This document shows positions 54,087-63,700 of a stretch of 64,000 nucleotides of DNA, piece after piece. The translations under genes and the position numbers were made by a program. The notes under the pieces are model-generated. The model searched no databases and was not told the DNA's origin. It was given only the letters and a program-made list of their open reading frames with translations. The stretch comes from Sulfitobacter sp. CW3 (GTDB taxonomy: Bacteria; Pseudomonadota; Alphaproteobacteria; Rhodobacterales; Rhodobacteraceae): positions 310,001 to 374,000 of the forward strand of contig NZ_JAHXRL010000001.1 in NCBI RefSeq assembly GCF_019392245.1, read 5' to 3'. The number at the start of each line of letters is the position of its first letter. The stretch's first letter is position 1.

Positions 54087-54262
54087 TACAGTGCCTCGCT
54101 TGAAAGAGGGAACAGGGCTGTATTTGCCGTTCCACGACGTTCCCGGTCACCTTGGCCAGCAATACCACTGAAAGGTGTCCCAGATGCTTTAATGGCAGAA
54201 AACGTCTCGCCGTTTAGGGAGCCCAACATCTGCCCAGTCCCTTTGTACGTGACCTTATTCAT
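54086..54262 (-). CDS. Very small protein of unknown function
   Basis: 58 residues from ATG 54262 (MNKVTYKGTGQMLGSLNGET), with AGGAGAG upstream; the open frame is longer but the ribosome site decides. Composition is polar, rich in Gly/Ser, without Cys or membrane segment. The stop overlaps the next ATG (TAATG). No family recognised. Confidence 0.6.
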   Translation of the reverse strand: MNKVTYKGTGQMLGSLNGETFSAIKASGTPFSGIAGQGDRERRGTANTALFPLSSEAL

Positions 54263-54608
54263 CGCCGCTCTCCTTCTCCAAGGCTTGTTTCTATTGCGGG
54301 CATTCACAGGGCCAAATCTGGCTGATGCACTGCCGCACCTTCTCATACGTCGCTGCGGGAAAGACGGTATTGATGTATCTCAATTGGCTGACCTCTGAAC
54401 GATCCATATCGGCACCGTACCAGTGCTGATCGTGCAGGTTCTTGGCGGCTCAGGATGAAACCCGCCATCACACCGAAAACAGCCGCCTGAATTCGACCGC
54501 TGGACCCCTTGGAAATTGATCCATGTCATGAGGCCGATGTTTTCATGCAGTAGTCAGGGATGACGATTTCAATCAGACCACTTCGCGCAAACTAAAGGAG
54601 ACGATCAA
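54263..54608. other. Divergent promoter region
   Basis: 346 nt between the small-gene/ZIP operon and the cupin gene. It should hold both promoters. GAAACCCGCCATC and nearby AT-poor sequence show no recognisable operator, terminator or repeat. A good ribosome site (AAAGGAGACG) precedes the cupin ATG. Confidence 0.45.
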
Positions 54609-55004
54609 ATGAAGGGCTTTGCTGACAACATCGAAAAGCTGACTGAGGAAAACAACAACTTCCGACAAGTTCTCTATACGGGTCAGAATATCCAGCTGGT
54701 TTTAATGGCGCTCCAACCGGGAGAAGACATCGGCGAAGAAGTTCATGAAGATCGCGATCAGTTTTTTCGTTTCGAGCAGGGCACCGGTGAAGTCAGAATT
54801 GACGGTGTCGCCAATCAGGTAAGCGCTGATGATGGTGTGATCGTGCCCGCAGGTGCCTTGCATAACGTCGTAAATACGGGATCAACGCCACTACGGCTCT
54901 ACACGATCTATGGCCCGCCAGAGCATCTTGATGGGACCATTCACAAGTCGAAAGCGGACGCGGATGCGTCACACGAACATTTCGACGGACGTACAACGGA
55001 ATGA
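54609..55004 (+). CDS. Cupin-domain protein
   Basis: 131 residues. A single small beta-barrel cupin: motif 1 HEDRDQFFRFEQGTGEVRID has His plus acidic residues where G(X)5HXH(X)3,4E(X)6G is expected, and motif 2 is VPAGALHNVVNTG. A metal site of two or three ligands is plausible. Residue runs NIQLVLMALQPGEDIGEEVH and LYTIYGPPEHLDG match a common stand-alone family with unknown catalytic role. Monocistronic, convergent with the HlyD gene (79 nt apart). Confidence 0.88.
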   Translation: MKGFADNIEKLTEENNNFRQVLYTGQNIQLVLMALQPGEDIGEEVHEDRDQFFRFEQGTGEVRIDGVANQVSADDGVIVPAGALHNVVNTGSTPLRLYTIYGPPEHLDGTIHKSKADADASHEHFDGRTTE

Positions 55005-55082
55005 GCTAACAGCGCTGCGCGAATGGCCATCTTGGATGGTGATCTTGCCCCAGCTTTCACAGCTAGCAAGAACACGCATCCA

Positions 55083-56270
55083 TTACCTTTCGCGCAGCGC
55101 TTCACCGGCTTTGTTAAACGGCTTCATGAAATATTGCATCACCGTCCGTGACCCCGTGTGGATATCAACAGTGGTCACCATACCGGGTGAAATCGGAAAG
55201 CTGCCGCCTTTGCCGTCTTTGAGTTCAAAGTTTTCGCTTTCTACGTAAACTCTGTAATACATGATTTCGGGGTTCAGCTCGTCGCGGATCGTATCTGCAG
55301 ATATTGACCGGACGCTGCCCTCGAGCGTTCCATAGATCGCCGGATCATAGGCGCTGATTGTCACCACGGCCCGCAACCCCGGCCGAATGAATGCGACGTC
55401 GCGCGGCTCTATCCTTGCTTCGACCAACAAAAGATCGTCGAGGGGGATGATCGTCATCAAAGCGCCGTTGGGCGGCAGGACGCCGCCTTTTGTGGCGACT
55501 TCGATATTCTTTACAATACCGCGAAGGGGGGACCGGATCGTCATTCGATCAAGCCGGTCCTGAAGCCTTCTTTGCTCGGCGCTTAATGCGTCGATCTCGG
55601 AAAGCGTCTCGGTCAGGTCCTCGCGTGCCAGAACGTAATGTTCGTGCCTGATGTCTTCTCGCTTCATGTTTAGATCGATAATCTGCTGCTCTAACCGTGA
55701 CGCTTCGATGCTTGAGGACGCGCCAGACAGGTTCAACCTTTTGACCTTGGCGAGTTCATCCTCGATCAGATTGCGAGATTGTTCGATCAGGGCCAGATAA
55801 TTGGTGCGGCTGTTTTTCCGTGCCTCGAACAACGCCGTTTCCGATTTGGTCAGGTCTGGATAGTTTGACAGGGACGGGCTGAACGCCAACGCGCCATCTG
55901 TCACTTCTGCCTGCAAACGCGCGACTTTGGCCAATAGCGCACGCAGCCTGCCACTGGTTTCATCCACCGCCGCAGCAGTTCCGGTCTGATCAAGCGTTGC
56001 AAGGATTTGCCCCGCCTCTACGATCTGGTCGGTGCGCACATGAAGGTTGCTCAGAATACCACCTTCGAGCGACTCGATCGTCTGCTCTTGCAGGATTGGC
56101 ACGACTTGCCCCTGAGCGCTTGTTACCTCGTCCAGCTTGGCAAGATATGCCCAGACACCAAAGCTCGCAAAACATGCAGCGATCAGCCAGACGGCAAGGC
56201 TTTGCAGGCGGAAAGTGCTTTGGTGCGCTTCGCCGGATAATCGGCCGGTCTCTCCGAAATAGAATGTCAT
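55083..56270 (-). CDS. Type I secretion membrane-fusion protein (HlyD family)
   Basis: 395 residues. One N-terminal membrane anchor (about 24-46, LAVWLIAACFASFGVWAYLA), then the barrel/lipoyl-like half ITSAQGQVVPILQEQTIESL, a long coiled coil (about 95-240), the returning lipoyl half IRSPLRGIVKNIEVATKGGV and the C-terminal GMVTTVDIHTGSRTVMQYF signature of the family. It bridges the inner-membrane ABC protein and the TolC-like channel. Its ATG overlaps the ABC gene stop by 4 nt. It is last in the adhesin secretion operon. Confidence 0.94.
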   Translation of the reverse strand: MTFYFGETGRLSGEAHQSTFRLQSLAVWLIAACFASFGVWAYLAKLDEVTSAQGQVVPILQEQTIESLEGGILSNLHVRTDQIVEAGQILATLDQTGTAAAVDETSGRLRALLAKVARLQAEVTDGALAFSPSLSNYPDLTKSETALFEARKNSRTNYLALIEQSRNLIEDELAKVKRLNLSGASSSIEASRLEQQIIDLNMKREDIRHEHYVLAREDLTETLSEIDALSAEQRRLQDRLDRMTIRSPLRGIVKNIEVATKGGVLPPNGALMTIIPLDDLLLVEARIEPRDVAFIRPGLRAVVTISAYDPAIYGTLEGSVRSISADTIRDELNPEIMYYRVYVESENFELKDGKGGSFPISPGMVTTVDIHTGSRTVMQYFMKPFNKAGEALRER

Positions 56271-58423
56271 TGTTTTTGCTCCTGCATTTTCCGCAGGACA
56301 TCGTCACGCGGGCCGTCAAGAATGATGCGCCCCTTATCGACAATCAGAAGGCGGTCGACGAGTTGCAGCACGCTTTGGCGATGGGTCGCGATGACAAGGG
56401 TCCGGCCTGTGGAGGCGTAAGCCAGATGGGCGATGAACTGCTTTTCAGTCGTTGAATCCATCGCCGACGTCGGTTCGTCCAGCAAAAGCACCGATGGGTT
56501 CCGGATCAAAATGCGCGCCAGAAGGATGGACTGCCGCTGGCCGCCGGACATCCCTGCGCCGCCTTCAAGTATTTGATAATCCCAACCTTTCGCGAACCGG
56601 TTCAAAAACCCGTCCCCGCCCGCAGCATTCAGCGCTAGGTTCAACTCATCATCCGTGGCGGTGGGATTTCCCATCAACAGGTTTTCGCGCAGGGTCCCGT
56701 AAAACAGGTGAGAGGTCTGGCTAAGGAGGGACACATCGCGACGCAAATCTGCCGGATCAAGGGTATTCATGGAAATACTGTCCAGCCGCAGCTGACCTGT
56801 TTCGGCCTGCATTTGCCCTGACATCGCCGCCAACAGCGAAGATTTTCCCGCACCATTCCGCCCAAGGATACCGATGCGTTCGCCGGCGTTGATTTGCAGC
56901 CCCGCAACGTTAAGCGCCTCGGGAAGGTCGGGCCGGTGTTTGAAAACGGCGTTCTCGAATACATAGTCGCCGTTGATCCGCGACAGGCTGACACGTGTTT
57001 CGTCTTCGGCGTAATCAAGGGGAAGATCCACAATACCTTTCAGCCCCGCAGCCCCGATCCGCGCTTGTTGTACTCGGGCAAGCACCGATGAAATCTGGCT
57101 CATCGGGGCCATCATCCGCGCGCCCAAGATCGATGCGCCGACCAATGTACCTGTGGTGATGTCGCCGGCCATAACGAGCGGGGCACCAAGCGCGACAACG
57201 CCTGCATAGACACTTTGCTGCACAATCTGGGTCCAGGACATCAGGCCCGAAATCAGTCGTTGCTCCCGTGATTGCTGTTTCGCCGTCACGGCAGAGGTCT
57301 GTCGCCAGATGCCCTGAAACCGTTCTTCGGCCTGAAGCGCCTTGATATCATCAATGCCCTGGATCGCCTCGACCAGCACGGCATTGCGCAGCGCGCTTTC
57401 CCGCTGGGCCTGTTGGGCGGCGCTTTTCAGCTTTGGCTGCAACACAAGACCGGGCACAAGGATCACCAAAAGCGCGACAAGGGGGATCACGATAAGCTGT
57501 CCGGCGATCATCCAGAAGATAAAGCAGAACAACAAGAAGAACGGCAAATCCATCACCACGCCGACCGAGGTGGACGTCAGCACCTCTCGCATTTTGTCGA
57601 TGTCGCGCATCTGCGAAATGAAGCTTCCGGTCGATGCGGGCCTGCGGTCGGACCTGATCCGCAACGCGCGTCCAAACACCAGATTGGACAGCGATTGACC
57701 GGCGTCTTGCCCCAGCTTGTCCAATAGGACCCCGCGCAGCACGCGCAGCAGGAATTCAAATGTATAGGCAATAGCGACCCCGCCGAACAACACGGCAAGG
57801 GTGTTCATTGACTGCGCAGGAATGACGCGGTCATAGACCTGCGTCGAAAAAAGGATGCCGCTCAGGCCCAGCATATTCACCATAACAGAGGCGAGGATCA
57901 CCGTGAGATAGGGGGCAAGCGAGGGAAACAAAATCTTGCGCAGCCAGTTTTTCCGGGCTGGCGCGATATAGGCGTCAATTCTGGCGTCAGGCAGACTGCG
58001 ACGCGGGCGCACTTTCCAGAGACGGGCACCAGGTTCCAGCAACTGGGTCAGAGGCATCTCGTTCCGGTCGGTCTCTGTCCGCGAAAAGCTGACGAATTCG
58101 GCAGTGCCGTCTTGGGAAAGGCTTTCGATAACAAGGGTTTGCCCGTCAGGGCGCACCAGGATTAGCGGACATGCAAAGGCATCGATTTTTTTTGGGTTTG
58201 CAGCAATCGACGTGAATGCCAGACCGACCTGTTCACCAATGGTCGCAATATGATCCGATGCATTTTCCGCGCTCCACGCGAAGCTGGAACGTACGGCCTG
58301 CTCGGAAAAGCTTAGGCGGAAACTGCGTGCAACATAGCGCAGCGCGAGGATGCTATCGCCGGCCGTGTCCGCTGCATGTGCGGCCTGATCGATCAGCCCT
58401 TGTGTTGTGATATCCAATGTCAT
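56267..58423 (-). CDS. Type I secretion ABC transporter/permease (LapB-like)
   Basis: 718 residues from ATG 58423 (MTLDITTQGLIDQAAHAADT); the longer frame lies inside the upstream TolC gene. N-terminal C39-like domain (about 1-135) without an evident catalytic Cys, as in LapB/HlyB-type CLD domains. Six-helix membrane domain (about 160-440, including LAPYLTVILASVMVNMLGLS). The ATPase has LGRNGAGKSSLLAAMSG, MSGGQRQSILLARIL and VLLLDEPTSAMD. It exports the adjacent RTX adhesin in one step. It overlaps genes on both sides by 4 nt. Confidence 0.94.
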   Translation of the reverse strand: MTLDITTQGLIDQAAHAADTAGDSILALRYVARSFRLSFSEQAVRSSFAWSAENASDHIATIGEQVGLAFTSIAANPKKIDAFACPLILVRPDGQTLVIESLSQDGTAEFVSFSRTETDRNEMPLTQLLEPGARLWKVRPRRSLPDARIDAYIAPARKNWLRKILFPSLAPYLTVILASVMVNMLGLSGILFSTQVYDRVIPAQSMNTLAVLFGGVAIAYTFEFLLRVLRGVLLDKLGQDAGQSLSNLVFGRALRIRSDRRPASTGSFISQMRDIDKMREVLTSTSVGVVMDLPFFLLFCFIFWMIAGQLIVIPLVALLVILVPGLVLQPKLKSAAQQAQRESALRNAVLVEAIQGIDDIKALQAEERFQGIWRQTSAVTAKQQSREQRLISGLMSWTQIVQQSVYAGVVALGAPLVMAGDITTGTLVGASILGARMMAPMSQISSVLARVQQARIGAAGLKGIVDLPLDYAEDETRVSLSRINGDYVFENAVFKHRPDLPEALNVAGLQINAGERIGILGRNGAGKSSLLAAMSGQMQAETGQLRLDSISMNTLDPADLRRDVSLLSQTSHLFYGTLRENLLMGNPTATDDELNLALNAAGGDGFLNRFAKGWDYQILEGGAGMSGGQRQSILLARILIRNPSVLLLDEPTSAMDSTTEKQFIAHLAYASTGRTLVIATHRQSVLQLVDRLLIVDKGRIILDGPRDDVLRKMQEQKQ

Positions 58424-59814
58424 GGCGCAAGGATCAATCCGAACAGAACCCGGTCGGTCAGGCCGAACGCCGAGAGGACCGCGCCCGATGCCTTGAGGCA
58501 TTCAATCTGGGCAATGGCGTGGTCTGTACGTGAAAACGCAATATCCTGACGCACCTGATAGTATTCTTCTTCTGCATCCAGAAGATCGTTCAGGGACCGG
58601 CTGCCAAGTTGCAGGTACTGGCTTTGGTAAAGCGCGCGGGTATCGTCAAGCAAAACAGCCTGCCGTTCCAATGACCCGATGATGACAGATGCATCTTCGG
58701 CGTCTGACACCGCGTCGTCAAAGTCGTTTCGTGCGTCTTCGGTTTCCGACTGTATTCGGGCGGCGGCGGCGTTCATGTCACGAACCGCCGAAGCCGACTG
58801 GGCCCGCGCGGCACCGCCCTGAAACACGGGGGCGGAAACGCCGATATTCACACCGACGCGCGTGCTGGCACGCGATCCGGAATCCGGCGTTGTGCTCGCC
58901 TTGAGAGAAATAACAGGAAGCCGCGATTTCTGCGCGTCTTCCATCACGGTTTGCGAGGTGGAATAATCGAGGCGCGACATCAGAACGGCGGGGATTTGAT
59001 CCAGTGCAGGCGCTGTGCCGCAACCGGGTGTTGTCTTGGTCATTGGCACATTCAAAAGCGCCCGCGATACGCCCGTCCGACGTTCCAGATCACGCCGTGC
59101 CGCATTCTGCGCGACCTGCACCTGAAGCAAGATCGTCTCGGCAGTTTGCACGCGCCGTCTTGCTTCCAAACCACCGGTCACATCCGCCAGCCCCTCGCTC
59201 TCGCGTTCGCTGATAAGGGTGCTGATCCGCGTCATGGTGGTAAGCCGCTCTTGGGCTTCGGTCGCTTCGGCACCAAGGCCCTTGTATCGTGCTTGGGCGA
59301 TCGCTGTTTCGGCAAGGTTGTCGATGACGGTATCCAGAAATTCCAGATGCGCATATTGCGCTGCCAGTTCCCCGCGCGACACCGCACGGCGCGTTCTGCC
59401 GAAATCATACAGCAACTGCGTTCCGGTCAGCTGGGGGCGGACTTTTGCTTGATCATCACCAAGAACACCGCCCGAAATACCAAGGGATAATTGCGGAAGG
59501 TAACCCGATTGCGCCACGCCGATCCGCGCCAAAGCGCTTTCGAAATTCTCAGCAGCGGCCAGGATTTCCGACTGCGTTTCCAGCGTGCCTTTTACCAAGG
59601 CCGGTAGGCCGTCCATGCCTTTAACATTGGGGGCAGGAACGGATGCGCCGCTGGACTTGAACTGTAGCGACGGGCCGGATGTATTGCTTGTGGCATAGGC
59701 CGGTTTCAGGCGTTGGACGTCCTGAGAGACTTCTGAACAACAGCTGAGAAACAATGTCGATGCCACACAAATGACGGTGCGCACTGATTTTTGAAAGGTA
59801 AATGACTTCTTCAA
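58420..59814 (-). CDS. TolC-family outer-membrane channel protein of the type I secretion system
   Basis: About 464 residues if started at TTG 59814 (MKKSFTFQKSVRTVICVAST), giving a signal peptide with a possible lipobox (LSCC). GTG 59853 or ATG 59931 are longer options, but the latter would place the N-terminus in a hairpin at 59891-59923. Two TolC-type helical repeats: the first has QLTGTQLLYDFGRTRRAVSR, the second GVNIGVSAPVFQGGAARAQS and ALYQSQYLQLGSRSLNDLLD. It forms the periplasm-spanning exit duct. The start is uncertain; the family is firm. Confidence 0.88.
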   Translation of the reverse strand: MKKSFTFQKSVRTVICVASTLFLSCCSEVSQDVQRLKPAYATSNTSGPSLQFKSSGASVPAPNVKGMDGLPALVKGTLETQSEILAAAENFESALARIGVAQSGYLPQLSLGISGGVLGDDQAKVRPQLTGTQLLYDFGRTRRAVSRGELAAQYAHLEFLDTVIDNLAETAIAQARYKGLGAEATEAQERLTTMTRISTLISERESEGLADVTGGLEARRRVQTAETILLQVQVAQNAARRDLERRTGVSRALLNVPMTKTTPGCGTAPALDQIPAVLMSRLDYSTSQTVMEDAQKSRLPVISLKASTTPDSGSRASTRVGVNIGVSAPVFQGGAARAQSASAVRDMNAAAARIQSETEDARNDFDDAVSDAEDASVIIGSLERQAVLLDDTRALYQSQYLQLGSRSLNDLLDAEEEYYQVRQDIAFSRTDHAIAQIECLKASGAVLSAFGLTDRVLFGLILAP

Positions 59815-59890
59815 AACGGCACAGTTTAATCCTCTGTTCAGGAAAATATTCACCCGATCGGGGGGTGTTGTTCCGATGCGGGGGGGCGCT

Positions 59891-59923
59891 GCCGTCACGA
59901 CCAGATAGGTTGGTCGTGACGGC
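59891..59923 (-). terminator. Perfect hairpin between adhesin and secretion genes
   Basis: GCCGTCACGACC (59891-59902) and GGTCGTGACGGC (59912-59923) form a 12-bp perfect stem with a 9-nt loop. It lies 28 nt after the adhesin stop. No T-run follows on the minus strand, so it probably attenuates transcription or protects the adhesin mRNA rather than ending it. Confidence 0.6.
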
Positions 59924-59950
59924 ACAGGCACCGGGTTCTAGATTGAGGGT

Positions 59951-62923
59951 CTAGATGATGTCGACGTTGACCTGCTCGTCGATGTTCAGCGTCGCAGTGC
60001 CGCCGAAATCATAGATGTCATAGGTCGTTGTCCCGACAGTGGTGGTGCCAACGATGGTGGCCTCACCCGAGATGGTGACAGTGTCGCCCTGGTCGCCGTC
60101 AACAAACAGCTCGTTTGCCGCGTCGGTCAGATCGATGATGGACGCCTGATCAAGGGTTACCTCATTGGCACCTGTGCCCGAGATCGACAACACTTCGACA
60201 TCGTTCACATTCGCCGGATTGACGTAATCCGCCGAAAGCGCATCCACGAAATCGAGAGAGATCGCTTCGCCGTCAAGCAACAGGGTGTCGGTTCCTTCAC
60301 CACCGTTATAGGTGTCGTTGTCACCCGCCCGATAGATCATGTTATCGTCACCGGCACCGCCGTTCAGTACGTCATCGCCAGCACCGCCACGCAACCAGTC
60401 GTTGCCGCCGTTGCCGTTCAGCACATCATCGCCTGCAAATCCGTATAGACGATCATCACCTTCGGTTCCCTCCAGCGTGTCGTTGCCAGTGGTGCCTTCG
60501 ATGACGACGCTTTCCTCGGGCAAGAGCGCGTCAAGATCCAGAAGGCCGGCAGACGTGGATGTAGAGACCGTTCCTTCGTCATCTATCGCGGTGACCGTCG
60601 TGATCGGCAAAACACCCAGCCCAAGAACATCACCCTCGACCGAGAATGTTCCCAACAGTTCATTGACAGCCAAGTTGTCGATGACGCCACCATCAATGCT
60701 GGTGATCGTCAGGGTGCTGGAACCACCCACAAGTCCCAAAAGGCCGGGATCTTCAGAATAGGCCACTTGCAAGCCAAGCTCATTTGCGAGTTCTACCGAA
60801 TAGGTAAAGCTGTCACTGCCCAGCAATCCACCCACGTCCGCGATGGCAAGGACTTCAACCGCCACCGATTGCAGGTTGCCATCGGGATCGACGACCGTGA
60901 AGGCTTGGTTTGCCAGCCCCAGGTCTTCTACCCCATCTTGACCGGGAACGCCGGTAAGGTCCAAGGGCGTGCCGACCGCCGAAACCGGTCCGGATCCTTC
61001 CAGATACTCGATGGTCTTGGATGCAGTTGAGGTGTTTCCCGCAGTATCCGTAGCGGTAACGACGATGGGATAGGTCCCCTCGGCTGTGATCGGTGAACCG
61101 GTCGCATCCAGCGTCCAATCCCCTGTATCAGGGTCAATCGTCAACAAGGGGTCGCCTTCAACGTAGGTAGTCCCGTTGAATGTGACACTCAAGGTATTCC
61201 CATCCCCAAGGTCGAAGGTACCGGTAATCACCAGCGTGTCGTCCGAGGTGACGTAATCCGAACTGTCGACGCCATCATCATCCGAGATACCTGTGATCGA
61301 TACCGTGTCGCCGTCACCGTCATTGTCGGCTGAGGCATCGATGGTCACCGTCTCGGGCGCGCTGGTGGAGGTATTGCCCGCCGCGTCGGTCGCGGTGACG
61401 GTGACAGGGTAATCGCCATCGGCAAGGGTCGGCAGCGTGTCATCGGCCAGCGTCCATGTACCGTCGCCATTGTTGGTGGCGGGGTAGTCGATGCCATCGA
61501 CGGTCACAACGACAGTGGCGGCAGGATCATCAACTGTGCCGGTCAGCTCGGGCGTTGCATCGTTGGTGCTAAGCGCATCGACGGTGGCAACGGGGGCCGC
61601 TGTATCGATGCTGATGGTCAAAGGCGCGCTTGTCGACGTATTGCCCGCCGCATCGGTTACGGTGACGGTGACAGGGTAGTCGCCATCGGCAAGTGTCGGC
61701 AGCGTATCATCGGCGAGCGTCCAAGTACCGTCGCCATTGTTCGTGGCGGGGTAGTCGATGCCATCGACGGTCACCACCACAGTTGCGGCAGGATCGTCGA
61801 CTGTGCCGGTCAGTTCCGGTGTCGCATCATCAGTGCTAAGCGCGTCGACCGCGGCATTGGGTGCCGCTGTATCGATAGTGATGGTCAAAGGCGCGCTGGT
61901 GGACGTATTGCCCGCGGCATCGGTTGCGGTGACGGTGACAGGGTAGTCGCCATCGGCAAGGGTCGGCAGCGTATCATCGGCCAGCGTCCATGTACCGTCG
62001 CCATTGTTGGTGGCGGGGTAGTCGATGCCATCGACGGTCACAACGACAGTGGCGGCAGGATCATCAACTGTGCCGGTCAGCTCGGGCGTTGCATCGTTGG
62101 TGCTAAGCGCATCGACGGTGGCAACGGGGGCCGCTGTATCGATGCTGATGGTCAAAGGCGCGCTTGTCGACGTATTGCCCGCCGCATCGGTTACGGTGAC
62201 GGTGACAGGGTAGTCGCCATCGGCAAGGGTCGGCAGCGTATCATCGGCGAGCGTCCAAGTACCGTCGCCATTGTTGGTGGCGGGGTAGTCGATGCCATCA
62301 ACGGTTACGACGACAGTGGCGGCAGGATCATTAACGGTGCCGGTCAGCCCCGGTGTTGCATCGTTGGTGTTCGACGCGTCTAATGTTGCTTGGGGAGCGG
62401 TCGTGTCGCCGTCACTGGCATCGCCGCTTATGATACGGCTGTTGGCAGAACCGCCTCCGGTGCCCGTGCTCAACGTGCTCAACGTGTTTAACTGGTCTTG
62501 GGAAGCGGCAGCGCCGCTCGCGGCGTCATCACCACCCGCACTGGCAGCTGCTACTGCAGCGCCAACCCCGGCCAAGCCCAACGCGGCGAGGCCTGCGCCG
62601 CCCAATACTGCTTCGCTTGCGGGGACCAGAGCGAAACCTCCGGCGGACAGAAGTTCCAGCGTGAAAATGGCACCATCGTCTTCTCTGAAGTAGATGGTGA
62701 TCTCTTCTGGGGAGGAATAGTAGTCTTCAATGGAGATAATTTCACCATTGCGCATCTCGATCACCAAAGCGGTACCGCTGCGTCTCATCTTTGCGATATC
62801 TTCAACGCTTTCATGCATTGTTACGCGCGCATGCTCTGTCGCTGCGGCGTCAAAGGTTACGACTGATGTCTCGCCCTTTTGGGCGATGTCCGTCACGTCA
62901 GGTGTGCGCGATGTGATCTTCAT
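59951..62923 (-). CDS. RTX/Bap-like adhesin with Ig-like tandem repeats, type I secreted
   Basis: 990 residues. Residues about 1-105 resemble the BapA/LapF prefix domain (MRRSGTALVIEMRNGEIISI, EDYYSS, IYFREDDGAIF). A Gly/Ala-rich hydrophobic linker follows (107-140). Four 89-residue Ig-like repeats (176-531) carry TVDGIDYPATNNGDGTWTLA and DGDYPVTVT.TDAAGNTST. Two more modules (535-640, 660-840) precede an RTX region (GTTGNDTLEGTEGDDRLYGF, GGAGDDVLNGGAGDD; about 850-900) that should bind Ca2+, and a secretion-type C-terminus (VNVDII). It starts a minus-strand operon with TolC, ABC and HlyD genes. Predicted cell-surface or secreted attachment factor for biofilm. Small for a LapA-type giant adhesin. 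Confidence 0.9.
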   Translation of the reverse strand: MKITSRTPDVTDIAQKGETSVVTFDAAATEHARVTMHESVEDIAKMRRSGTALVIEMRNGEIISIEDYYSSPEEITIYFREDDGAIFTLELLSAGGFALVPASEAVLGGAGLAALGLAGVGAAVAAASAGGDDAASGAAASQDQLNTLSTLSTGTGGGSANSRIISGDASDGDTTAPQATLDASNTNDATPGLTGTVNDPAATVVVTVDGIDYPATNNGDGTWTLADDTLPTLADGDYPVTVTVTDAAGNTSTSAPLTISIDTAAPVATVDALSTNDATPELTGTVDDPAATVVVTVDGIDYPATNNGDGTWTLADDTLPTLADGDYPVTVTATDAAGNTSTSAPLTITIDTAAPNAAVDALSTDDATPELTGTVDDPAATVVVTVDGIDYPATNNGDGTWTLADDTLPTLADGDYPVTVTVTDAAGNTSTSAPLTISIDTAAPVATVDALSTNDATPELTGTVDDPAATVVVTVDGIDYPATNNGDGTWTLADDTLPTLADGDYPVTVTATDAAGNTSTSAPETVTIDASADNDGDGDTVSITGISDDDGVDSSDYVTSDDTLVITGTFDLGDGNTLSVTFNGTTYVEGDPLLTIDPDTGDWTLDATGSPITAEGTYPIVVTATDTAGNTSTASKTIEYLEGSGPVSAVGTPLDLTGVPGQDGVEDLGLANQAFTVVDPDGNLQSVAVEVLAIADVGGLLGSDSFTYSVELANELGLQVAYSEDPGLLGLVGGSSTLTITSIDGGVIDNLAVNELLGTFSVEGDVLGLGVLPITTVTAIDDEGTVSTSTSAGLLDLDALLPEESVVIEGTTGNDTLEGTEGDDRLYGFAGDDVLNGNGGNDWLRGGAGDDVLNGGAGDDNMIYRAGDNDTYNGGEGTDTLLLDGEAISLDFVDALSADYVNPANVNDVEVLSISGTGANEVTLDQASIIDLTDAANELFVDGDQGDTVTISGEATIVGTTTVGTTTYDIYDFGGTATLNIDEQVNVDII
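61331..62398 (-). repeat. Four tandem 267-bp repeats in the adhesin gene
   Basis: Period 267 bp (89 codons); matching points at 61491, 61758, 62025 and 62292. By eye the first and third units are almost identical (long identical stretches from 61491 and 62025), while the second differs, giving an alternating pattern with an effective 534-bp duplication. Confidence 0.93.
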
Positions 62924-63700
62924 TGGTAGTCATCCTGTTTCATGTAAGTGAACGCCGGTTCTGCGCTCGTAGGTTGTTCATCGTTTTTCTGTGAGGCGTG
63001 TCCTTATAGTTGTACTGAAACAGTCGGATGGATAAGTCGGCAGGAGCGTAGACACGGCTCCCGTAGGTATCATCGTCCTATACTTTTGGATCGCGGGTTA
63101 AGCTTTCGGCGTATAAACCTAGCGATAAAGCCGCAGTAAATTGAGGTACCCTTGGATTTGGAGAGGCTTTGCCTCGTAGTTCCGGAACCGGGGAAAAGCG
63201 CGGTTGCGACGGGGCATTTGCGAACCAAAGGGGGCGTCGCGGCGTCGTATTATGTGCAAGCCGTTAAGGAATTCGACGGGACATCCCAGCCGACCTGCGC
63301 ACCCGTCCGGACGGGAGCCTGATCAGGTCAGCTTTTTGGCCTTAAGGAACCTGTCCACAGCTGGGTTGTCGTGAAAATGAGATGTCGGGTGAGACCGGAA
63401 GGTTAGCGCTACAACGCGACTGGCGTGCGGCGTTACGGGATGCGTCAGTTTTCGCCAGATGTTGAGATATTAAAAAATCAACTGCAGATTGATTTTATTA
63501 ACGCTTGCAACTTGGTTAACTTGGTCGACTTATGCTAGGACCAATCGGTGAGGTGATCGTTCGAACCAGTTTTCCGTGCAAGCAAGAGCATTGCTAACGT
63601 CTTGGTTAGGACAAACTTTCACCACAACCGCGTGATTTTTATCGCCTGTAAAATTGAGGCTTAGGCAGAGACGATGATAACATGCTTTGACGGAATACTA
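62924..63700. other. Adhesin promoter region and unassigned sequence
   Basis: 777 nt between the adhesin start and the kinase-like gene. It has a perfect palindrome CCCGTCCGGACGGG at 63302-63315, directly followed by CCTGATCAGG (63318-63327). A plus-strand open frame of about 57 codons ends at 63322 (TTG/GTA starts only) without known homology. AT-rich repeats with TTGGTTAACTTGG lie near 63510-63530. No gene or RNA supported. Confidence 0.45.

Noticed and set aside
63180..63330. Possible rRNA fragment because of TTAAGGAATTCGACGGG
   Set aside because: The resemblance to the 16S AAGGAATTGACGGGG segment is short and interrupted, and flanking sequence does not match rRNA.
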